DNA of 9,527 nt, from the NCBI GenBank assembly GCA_031269065.1, contig JAIRWJ010000023.1, forward strand, positions 1 through 9,527, in the 5' to 3' direction. The DNA comes from Rickettsiales bacterium (lineage in GTDB: Bacteria > Pseudomonadota > Alphaproteobacteria > Rickettsiales > UBA1997). Position numbers and translations under genes: made by a program. Below, piece by piece: positions 1-5,501 of the stretch. Within the stretch, counting starts at the first letter, position 1; each line of letters begins with the position of its first letter. The notes beneath the pieces are model-generated. The model was given only the letters and a program-made list of their open reading frames with translations. It made no database searches and was not told the origin of the DNA.

Positions 1-543
1 CCAAAAGATGAGGAGGAAAAACAGAAAGAGTTTGAAGAAAAACTACGAAAGGAATTAGAAAGGAGAGCTAGAGAGAAATTAGAAAAGAGACTCAGAGAGG
101 AAGCGGAGGAGTTTAAAAAGCAAGAGGAGAAACTAAAGGCTAATGAAGATAGGTTTGATAATTCATATGGAGAAAACAACGGCGGTAGAGGAACAGAAAA
201 GAAGTGGGATGATAAATATGGAGGTAGAGATAAACTAGACAAAGATAAGATTAGGAAGATAGAGGAGACAGCTAGAGAGGCAGAAAAGAATGATTATCAG
301 GAGAAAAGGGATGGTTACAATAAGAAAATAGATAAAACAGACAACAAAAAACAGAATAACATTTACGAAAACGAAACAGACCCAAAGCTCCCGGAGAAGG
401 AGAGGGGCACCTATAGAGAATTTGATATAAATCCTAGCACAGGGGGAAAAGACCGTGGTCTGGAGAGAATAGTCATAGACAAAGACACAGGGGATATTTA
501 CTATACTCCCGACCATTATCATAATTTTATCAGAATAAGATAG
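1..543 (+). CDS. C-terminal part of a polymorphic toxin with a barnase-type ribonuclease domain (5' end outside the window)
   Basis: Frame 1 is open from the window edge to TAG at 541-543, giving 180 residues with no in-frame start, so this is only the tail of a longer gene. Residues 1-60 are extremely rich in E, K and R with heptad-like leucines and look like a coiled coil or charged stalk. Residues 60-127 are a hydrophilic Gly/Asn/Lys/Asp-rich linker. Residues 128-180 match the C-terminal half of barnase: the KLP turn, YREFDIN (barnase WREADIN), LERI, and the terminal PDHYHNFIRIR (barnase TDHYQTFTKIR). The catalytic trio is preserved as E140, R156 and H172, equivalent to barnase E73, R87 and H102, so an active guanyl-preferring RNase is expected. 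The N-terminal barnase helices are not recognisable. The following gene encodes barstar-like domains, which independently supports the call. The delivery route depends on unseen upstream sequence. Confidence 0.88.
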   Translation, partial: PKDEEEKQKEFEEKLRKELERRAREKLEKRLREEAEEFKKQEEKLKANEDRFDNSYGENNGGRGTEKKWDDKYGGRDKLDKDKIRKIEETAREAEKNDYQEKRDGYNKKIDKTDNKKQNNIYENETDPKLPEKERGTYREFDINPSTGGKDRGLERIVIDKDTGDIYYTPDHYHNFIRIR

Positions 544-546
544 GAG
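542..546 (+). promoter_or_regulatory. Shine-Dalgarno site of the immunity gene, overlapping the toxin stop codon
   Basis: AGGAG lies 5 nt before the ATG at 552 and overlaps the toxin TAG at 541-543. Ribosomes finishing the toxin would cover this site, so the immunity protein is probably translationally coupled to it. No promoter is evident between the two genes. Confidence 0.7.
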
Positions 547-551
547 CCAAA

Positions 552-1517
552 ATGGACGATAGATATAGACAAATTATTTTTATAGATGGTCCCGAGGTCA
601 TTGGAGATAGTATAAAAAATAACGGCAGAGTGTTTTTCACAGAAATTGATGGGAATAATTCCTACGATAACTGGCCAGGCTATGAACTATATATCAAATT
701 TGGGAAAAAGATTGAGAACTGGGTTAGATTTCTTGAAGACAGTAAGGATGGCTTTGTTTTCCCTGATAATAAAAACCTCAGATATGACTCTATCTATGTA
801 TATATTAGTGATGTAGACAAGATCCTTTTGAGAAGTGAGTACTATTATCACTATCTTAGAATAGAATTTTTTGGCATTCTGAATGATCTGACAAACGAAA
901 GAGTATTTTTTCTTATAGATAAGTCCCAAAAGACATATGTGATAGAGCAAATAGATAGTTACACCAAACATATAAAAAATAGAGAAATATCAAAAACAAA
1001 CGTAGATAGATACGGGCAAATGCTGTTTGTAGAAAGTCTGGAAGATGTTAATGTAGAGAAAGATGATGACTTCTTTACAACTATAGATGGAGAACACTGT
1101 GGTAATGATGGCTATCTGTATAGTGAATTCATGCTGCAGCTGGGATTTCCCTACTGGTTTGGTCGGAATATGGCAGCTCTGGAGGATTGTCTGACCGATC
1201 CTGGAAATTTTTGGTCAAGGGCATTGGATGGACGACAGTCTTATTTGTATCTATTTTTCTTGCAAATTAAAAATGCCAGAAAGATTTTACCGGAGAATGA
1301 TTGGCATAGAGCAGTGTTTTTTGGCATTATGGACAGAATGTGTCAGAGAGTTTTTATTATTTTCGATAAATCTGAAAAAGAATTCGTCCTCGGAGAAATA
1401 GAAAGGTACAAAAAGACCAGAGAAGAGAAAATGAGAATATGGCGGTTGGAAGAACAGAAGAAAAAAGAGAAAGCATTGAAAAAAGAACAAAAACCCTTGA
1501 CACCCCACCATAAATAA
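552..1517 (+). CDS. Tandem barstar-like immunity protein (two barstar domains)
   Basis: This 321-residue cytosolic protein has no signal peptide and is predicted to bind and inhibit the barnase-type toxin encoded 8 bp upstream. It holds two copies of one domain, about residues 4-140 and 153-288. The copies align through FFTEIDG/FFTTIDG, FFGIL/FFGIM and RVFFLIDKS/RVFIIFDKS. Domain 2 contains the barstar signature WFGRNMAALEDCLT at 202-215 (barstar YGENLDALWDCLT), with D212 at the place of the key barstar D39 and A208 at the place of D35. In domain 1 the same stretch is FGKKIENWVRFLED (50-63), with E55 at the D35 position but R59 at the D39 position. Each domain is longer than the roughly 90-residue classical barstar. 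The C-terminal tail (289-321) is a basic/charged helix. Start ATG 552 is fixed by AGGAG 5 nt upstream. Family assignment is strong for domain 2 and rests on the duplication for domain 1. Confidence 0.85.
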   Translation: MDDRYRQIIFIDGPEVIGDSIKNNGRVFFTEIDGNNSYDNWPGYELYIKFGKKIENWVRFLEDSKDGFVFPDNKNLRYDSIYVYISDVDKILLRSEYYYHYLRIEFFGILNDLTNERVFFLIDKSQKTYVIEQIDSYTKHIKNREISKTNVDRYGQMLFVESLEDVNVEKDDDFFTTIDGEHCGNDGYLYSEFMLQLGFPYWFGRNMAALEDCLTDPGNFWSRALDGRQSYLYLFFLQIKNARKILPENDWHRAVFFGIMDRMCQRVFIIFDKSEKEFVLGEIERYKKTREEKMRIWRLEEQKKKEKALKKEQKPLTPHHK

Positions 1518-1545
1518 CGTAAAATATAACCAAATCAGAAAAAGC

Positions 1546-1824
1546 TTGATAACAAATAAACCCCTAGAGGTGAAAGCAAAATTCCAAAGATTTACTAGTC
1601 TGTTTCTCTGCTGTTCTCTGCTGTTCAGTGGAATCTGTCCGCATCTAGCCCAGGGTGCCTTGGAAAGGACTGGAGTCACTGTAGTGGACGAAGATGATGA
1701 GCTGGAATTTCCTCCCTTGGCCGAAGGCCGGGGGAGGGTTGGGGTGGGGATAGAGGTAGAAGGCTTTCTTGATTATCAATCTGATTATTATGCTTTTATA
1801 CAAATTTACTCAGTTCATAGCTGA
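1546..1824 (+). pseudogene. 5' fragment of an exported-protein gene, truncated by repeat and IS insertions
   Basis: A 92-codon reading frame starts at TTG 1546 or, equally plausibly, GTG 1570. It lies 28 bp after the immunity gene stop, and no convincing ribosome-binding site is visible. The translation opens with a basic segment (VKAKFQRF), a hydrophobic core rich in Leu, Cys and Ser (TSLFLCCSLLFSGICPHLA) and a signal-peptidase-like site near LAQGA. An acidic mature start follows (VTVVDEDDELE). From codon 56 onward the frame runs through a G+C-rich hairpin repeat (PPLAEGRGRVGVG is the translation of the repeat) and then about 25 bases of IS-derived DNA before stopping. The real coding content therefore seems to end near 1710. 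The original protein is unrecognisable. Its place beside a toxin-immunity pair would suit another secreted or polymorphic-toxin gene, but that is only inference. Confidence 0.5.
1711..1755 (+). repeat. G+C-rich REP-like palindromic element (hairpin plus G-rich tail)
   Basis: The left arm CCTCCCTTGGCC (1711-1722) and right arm GGCCGGGGGAGG (1726-1737) enclose a GAA triloop. In RNA all 12 pairs form, two of them as U-G wobbles. A G-rich tail GTTGGGGTGGGG follows. The stretch is far more G+C-rich than its A+T-rich surroundings. The hairpin plus G-run layout resembles the dispersed intergenic palindromic repeats of many bacteria. It lacks a following T-run, so it is not a normal terminator. Confidence 0.6.
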
Positions 1825-2404
1825 AAGCTTCTATACTATTTGCTAGAATATCTTTTCTAACATAGAATTTTTCTCTTACTATTCTATTGCTAGCGCCGAG
1901 TTCTCGGCTTTCTACTCTTCCATTGTACTTTGGACTAGCTGGTTTTAGAACGAATAGTTTTATGTTAAGTTCTTTACAAGTTTTTTCAAAGTGTCTCACG
2001 AGCTCTGAACCTCCACCTACCTGGATTGATACTATAGAAAAGGAAAAGTTTTTAATTACCTTTTCCTTTAAAAATCTTACTATTCACCACTTCCTCTTAG
2101 AATTTACTCCGTCTCATCTTTCCTGGTCTGCTATTCTTCTTCTCCAGAACTTTCCTCATATTAGAACCTTTTGCACTGAAACTCTTCCTTAGTCTATAGT
2201 AGGTAGCCTTAGACATAGCACTAATCTCAGCTATGAAAGTCTATCCTATTTTTTCTTAACTTTTCTATTATTCTCTAGAAGAGTTCTAAAAGTTTCAAAA
2301 CTCTTCTTTCTTTGATCATCTATCTCCTTTAAATAATTTATTTCTGGACCTATTTCATTCAATTCGCTAGTATTCGCAGCGGAATACTCATTTTGTATTC
2401 TCAC
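1796..2404 (-). pseudogene. Decayed IS481-type transposase (DDE integrase core)
   Basis: Read on the minus strand, a GTG at 2404-2402 is preceded by AAGGAG at 6 nt and begins MRIQNEYSAANTSELNEIGP. This continues to a stop at 2248-2246 after RKVKKK. In another frame the HTH-like part resumes (ISAMSKATYYRLRK), followed by SRPGKMRRSKF, a stop, and EEVVNSKIFK. The sequence then jumps frame to VIKNFSFSIVSIQV, so the stretch holding the first catalytic Asp is deleted (of the order of 100 residues by family expectation). The remaining part reads SIQVGGGSEL, where the family has VDGGSEF, so the second catalytic Asp is now Gly (GGT at 2017-2015). It then reads HFEKTCKELNIKLFVLKP, SPKYNGRVE with the third catalytic Glu, and ends early at YELSKFV-stop (1798-1796), lacking the usual RPHxSLGGLTPMEY tail. 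The gene is certainly non-functional. Confidence 0.85.
1895..1908. repeat. Short G+C palindrome inserted in the transposase remnant
   Basis: GCCGAG-TT-CTCGGC is a 6-bp perfect inverted repeat with a 2-bp spacer. In the transposase frame it encodes extra residues (SRELGA) between VE and SNR, where related integrases read directly from NGRVE into the R-rich helix. AGC occurs on both sides of the added block on the minus strand, as a small target duplication would produce. Confidence 0.4.
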
Positions 2405-2482
2405 AGTAGTCTCCTTCCTAATCTAGTTTTTACAGATAAAAAAAATAACAGAGGAAGGGTATTATTCAGTCTATTTACATAT

Positions 2483-2534
2483 TCCAACAATACGAAATAA
2501 CTGGAATCTCCAACAATACGAAATAACTGGAATC
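2483..2534. repeat. Two perfect tandem copies of a 26-bp unit
   Basis: The unit beginning TCCAACAATACG and ending ACTGGAATC occurs at 2483-2508 and again, base for base, at 2509-2534. Each copy has TTCCA or TCCA on the left and TGGAA on the right, giving a weak dyad. The pair lies 72 bp upstream of the -35 box at 2607 and about 80 bp upstream of the transposase start on the other strand. It could be operator-like sites for the MORN gene or duplicated IS terminal sequence. Confidence 0.75.
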
Positions 2535-2606
2535 AAAAGAACACTCAATCAAAAAGCTGATTTTGTCTCAGAGGTGTTTGAACTTGTACAAATCCTTATA
2601 AAAATG

Positions 2607-2635
2607 TTGACAAAGTTCCAAAAAGGGTGTAATAT
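2607..2635 (+). promoter_or_regulatory. Sigma70-type promoter of the MORN-repeat membrane protein gene
   Basis: A perfect -35 box TTGACA (2607-2612), a 17-bp spacer and TAATAT (2630-2635) give a well-spaced promoter. The predicted start is near 2642, leaving a leader of about 25 nt. No Shine-Dalgarno sequence is visible in that leader before ATG 2668. Confidence 0.65.
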
Positions 2636-2667
2636 ATAAATTATATAATTCACATTATGATTAAAAA

Positions 2668-4002
2668 ATGTCTAATAATAAATTAAAAGGAATTTTTCTA
2701 TTTTGTCTCCTCCTGGCATCCATCCCACTCTCCTCCCAAGCCAAGTCGGAAATGTATTGGGATATGACTGGTGTGATCAGAGGTGCTAATAGTACTAATA
2801 TTATATTCTCCGACAACAGACCGCCCCGCGAGATAGTCCAAGGCAAGACTGCGTCATTTGGTGTTAGGGCTGTACGCTATGCTGGAGATTGTCTAGACTT
2901 TATCTCTTCATTTTTTTCCAGTAGGCCTGCGCTGGAAAACTACAGCGAATCAGGTGTTGGCGATGGAGTGTTTTACTATAGTTTATCTACCACCAGAAAA
3001 ATGGCTTTGGCTGGGTTAGGTATGGGGATAATTACTAGTGTAGCGGAACTTTTGTCATACCCTGTACATGATACAGAATTTTTTGAAATCTCTGCAAAAA
3101 ATTCTAAATCTGATAGGGTATATTCCGAAATTAACGAAATGAGATCTAAACTTCCTGGATCCGCCGAATCTGTTGGACTTAGCATGAGACAACCCAATTA
3201 TGAATTTATCGGCAAACCATATGATTCCCTTCTTGAGGGATCTCCTGTATCTATGAAAGAATTTTCCAGCAAAATACATAGTGATCCAGAGGGCAGTACA
3301 AATTTATTTGAAATTTCTGAAACATTTTCTGTAACTACTGGAGGACGTTTAAGCTACATGTTGGGCAGCTTATTTATAGCTATAGTTATAGCTGGTGTCA
3401 CATATTATGAATATAAAAAATACAAGGAAACATATTGGGGGATCGATATTCAACCAGATGGAACTACGAAGTTTGGGTATTTTAAGTCCAGAAAAGAGGG
3501 GCTAGATGGAAAAGGAACAGTTCTATGGCCAAATGGAGTTGGTTACGAAGGACTATTTGAAAATAACAGAATAAAAAACAATCCAAACGGGAAGCTGATT
3601 CTTTTTCCAGAGGAAGATAGGTATACTGTGGAATTTCCTAACACTAGGATCTCTGGAAAAGAAAATGAGAAATACACTTTTGCTGATACGTACCACTTCA
3701 ACAACATTAGCTACAATAGTGTGGATAAATCACTTACATTTGCCGATGGAGATGTCTTCAGGGGAGTTCTCAGTAAAAATGCGGAGGGGATCTATATCTC
3801 TAGTGATGGCACCGTAGTTAGAGACACGCTCAGAAATGTCCTTTTGAAAAAAGCAGAGGATGAAAAAGAAAAAGAAAAGGCTCTGAGTACTGCTAAGGTC
3901 AACTCCAGTGAATCAATCGATGAAGAGATGAATGATTACTGTACGAACCCAGATGATCAGGAGGAGTATTGTTGTGAACGTTTTTCCTATATGTATAAAT
4001 GA
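2668..4002 (+). CDS. Exported membrane-anchored protein with MORN-like repeats
   Basis: This 444-residue protein is of no family recognised over its full length. Residues 1-25 form a typical signal peptide (LKGIFLFCLLLASIPLSSQA, cleavage before K26). A moderately hydrophobic stretch at 111-129 (KMALAGLGMGIITSVAELL) may be a second membrane or hairpin segment. A clear transmembrane helix lies at 229-247 (SYMLGSLFIAIVIAGVTYY), followed by the basic YEYKKYKE, so the C-terminal half should face the cytoplasm if only one helix inserts after cleavage. Residues 281-302 are a good MORN repeat (GKGTVLWPNGVGYEGLFENN), and degenerate copies follow near 308-331 and 354-376. The tail is a Lys/Glu helix (393-406) and a Cys-containing end (C425, C435, C436). 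It has its own promoter at 2607-2635 and no visible ribosome-binding site. An out-of-frame ATG at 2657 was not chosen. MORN repeats usually mediate membrane or lipid association or protein scaffolding; the role here is unknown. Confidence 0.8.
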   Translation: MSNNKLKGIFLFCLLLASIPLSSQAKSEMYWDMTGVIRGANSTNIIFSDNRPPREIVQGKTASFGVRAVRYAGDCLDFISSFFSSRPALENYSESGVGDGVFYYSLSTTRKMALAGLGMGIITSVAELLSYPVHDTEFFEISAKNSKSDRVYSEINEMRSKLPGSAESVGLSMRQPNYEFIGKPYDSLLEGSPVSMKEFSSKIHSDPEGSTNLFEISETFSVTTGGRLSYMLGSLFIAIVIAGVTYYEYKKYKETYWGIDIQPDGTTKFGYFKSRKEGLDGKGTVLWPNGVGYEGLFENNRIKNNPNGKLILFPEEDRYTVEFPNTRISGKENEKYTFADTYHFNNISYNSVDKSLTFADGDVFRGVLSKNAEGIYISSDGTVVRDTLRNVLLKKAEDEKEKEKALSTAKVNSSESIDEEMNDYCTNPDDQEEYCCERFSYMYK

Positions 4003-4105
4003 ACATCAAGAGAAGCGAGAGGGTACTAGCTCATACATAATTCGACCTGGTTACTAAATATGAATCTCTAAAGGGTTATTTGTTGCAAGTATTTATCAAA
4101 TTTTC

Positions 4106-4142
4106 AAATATCTCGTCCGTCGCGGTGGAGCCAGAGATATTT
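4106..4142. promoter_or_regulatory. Long inverted repeat upstream of the porin gene
   Basis: AAATATCTC (4106-4114) and GAGATATTT (4134-4142) are perfect 9-bp inverted repeats around a G+C-rich 19-nt loop that contains a further TCC/GGA pairing. The loop stands out from A+T-rich surroundings. It lies about 100 bp after the MORN gene stop and 10 bp before a candidate -35 box, so it could be a terminator (no clean T-run follows) or a binding or RNA site controlling the porin. Confidence 0.45.
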
Positions 4143-4152
4143 TCACAACTGT

Positions 4153-4180
4153 TTGATTTTAAAAAAATAAAAATTATATA
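4153..4180 (+). promoter_or_regulatory. Candidate promoter of the porin gene
   Basis: TTGATT (4153-4158), a 16-bp A+T-rich spacer and TATATA (4175-4180) lie 30 bp ahead of the GTG start at 4211. Base composition makes chance matches likely here, so support is moderate. Confidence 0.4.
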
Positions 4181-4210
4181 TCCTTCTAGTTATTAAAGTA
4201 TTGGGAAGTT

Positions 4211-5476
4211 GTGAGACTTTTGAAAAAGTGTAATTTTATCTTGTCCGGCCTGGCAACGCTTTGCTTTGTGAGTGCTGCCTTTGGAGGTGGTTTTTCAAAG
4301 AACAGCCTTGAGGATTTCATAAAGCTTTCTAGTAGAGTGCACGGTGAATTTTCAACCAATGACAATTCGGGAACGGCCGGAGGACTCTTTGGTACTCGCG
4401 AAACCAGTGGCAAGTATCATAATGTTCGTCTATCTAGTGTTCAGTTTGGTGCAGATTTCAGAATAACTGGTGACAGCCACCTAATTGCTCAGTTCGTTTT
4501 GGATGGGGAGGGTGTGGTGCTGGATTCTGTGTACTTTTTGAATGATGTGGCCGGCGGTCTGGTTCTTATGGCTGGCCAGCTAGCAATTCCATTGTCAATG
4601 GAAGCTGACACCAGTGGGAATCATCTCGTTATGAATGAAAAAACTAGAACAAATCTCGGAAATAGCGGTAACAAAGATATCCGCAAAAAAAGTGTGGTAC
4701 TATTTACAACTTCTGGAATTGGTCTGAATTGCAAGTACATGGGTAAGTATGCTGGTCTGCAGGTTGGAGTCTACGGGAATGATTTTAAGGATGATAATAC
4801 AAGAATAAGTAAGACAATCTTCAGTGCCCGAGGCCATATTAATCCCTATAGAAATGGCAACAATGTGATCCACATTGGAGGTGGCTATTTCTATGAGGAT
4901 AGAAGGCTATCTGGTCTGCCATCCCTGGGGACGACAGATGAAGCATCCAAAATCGGCTCTCTACCAATATTTGGCTCGGATAGGATTGGTATTGAGTTTG
5001 CTCTAAACTATGGAATAATTAATATTCAGATGGAATATGGGTTTCCAACTGCTAAGTTCGGTAAATTTCACGATGACTGTTTTGAGGGCGAGACCAAGAA
5101 AACTAAAAGACTCAGTAGTTTCTACGCCCAAGTGAATCTCAATCTAACTTGCGAGACTATGAAGTATGACGATGGAGTTTTTAAACAGGCGGACGTGAGA
5201 AATCCAGTTAATAAAAATGGCTGGGGGGCTTTTGCTCTGGCTTTTAGATATGCTAATAGCAATCTCAATGACTACAGCATCGAAAAGCCCTTTGACTATG
5301 GTAAACACGAAGAATTTGCAGCGGCCTTGAATTGGAGACCTAACAATTCTCTAAGGCTTACTGCTCAGTACTCCTGGTTCAATGAGAAATTTGATCTTCC
5401 AGAGGCTATGAGGCTTAATGGAGGGAACACAAACAAATACGGCGCGTTCAGTCTGAAGAGCAGATTCTTTTTCTAG
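4211..5476 (+). CDS. Outer-membrane porin resembling phosphate-selective porins (OprO/OprP type)
   Basis: This 421-residue predicted beta-barrel forms a diffusion channel in the outer membrane. It has a signal peptide at 1 to about 23-25 (KKCNFILSGLATLCFVSAA, then FGGG), with no transmembrane helix afterwards and many alternating polar/hydrophobic strands. The C-terminal section follows the Porin_O_P pattern: WGAFALAFRYANSNLND at about 345-360, AAALNWRPNNSLRLTAQYSW near 376-395, and a last strand YGAFSLKSRFFF ending in Phe, the beta-barrel assembly signal. The length is about right for the family. The start codon is GTG 4211, preceded by a weak GGGAAG at 4203-4208. The next gene, truB, begins 25-37 bp after the stop, so the two may be co-transcribed. 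Substrate preference cannot be read from sequence; phosphate or polyphosphate is only a family suggestion. C293 and C314 lie within the barrel and might pair. Confidence 0.75.
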   Translation: MRLLKKCNFILSGLATLCFVSAAFGGGFSKNSLEDFIKLSSRVHGEFSTNDNSGTAGGLFGTRETSGKYHNVRLSSVQFGADFRITGDSHLIAQFVLDGEGVVLDSVYFLNDVAGGLVLMAGQLAIPLSMEADTSGNHLVMNEKTRTNLGNSGNKDIRKKSVVLFTTSGIGLNCKYMGKYAGLQVGVYGNDFKDDNTRISKTIFSARGHINPYRNGNNVIHIGGGYFYEDRRLSGLPSLGTTDEASKIGSLPIFGSDRIGIEFALNYGIINIQMEYGFPTAKFGKFHDDCFEGETKKTKRLSSFYAQVNLNLTCETMKYDDGVFKQADVRNPVNKNGWGAFALAFRYANSNLNDYSIEKPFDYGKHEEFAAALNWRPNNSLRLTAQYSWFNEKFDLPEAMRLNGGNTNKYGAFSLKSRFFF

Positions 5477-5501
5477 ATTCCTCTGAAAATGCTTTTAGCA
5501 C

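Larger units (their letters stand above)
1796..2440 (-). mobile_element. Remnant of an IS481-family insertion sequence
   Basis: The decayed transposase and its own ribosome-binding site define an element lying antisense to the surrounding genes. The 3' side is cut off inside the transposase at about 1796-1800. The outer border on the right is uncertain: no terminal inverted repeat pair can be seen, because one end is missing. The right boundary given is a minimum, and the 26-bp repeats at 2483-2534 may belong to the element. Confidence 0.6.

Noticed and set aside
235..522. Minus-strand hydrophobic frame opposite the toxin tail
   Set aside because: It is a mirror of the charged plus-strand coding sequence. 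Its apparent membrane-protein character is an artefact of reverse-complemented Lys/Glu codons.
1287..1679. Long minus-strand frame across the immunity gene end and the signal-peptide fragment
   Set aside because: It is antisense to a well-supported barstar gene, Phe-rich in the way antisense frames of K/E-rich genes are, and has no recognisable domain.
1711..1737. G+C-rich hairpin as a transcription terminator for the immunity gene
   Set aside because: The stem is strong, but it is followed by G-runs, not T residues, and lies nearly 200 bp past the stop. A repeat element fits better.
1887..2192. Plus-strand frame across the IS remnant
   Set aside because: It is the antisense shadow of the minus-strand transposase pieces, which have clear family motifs.
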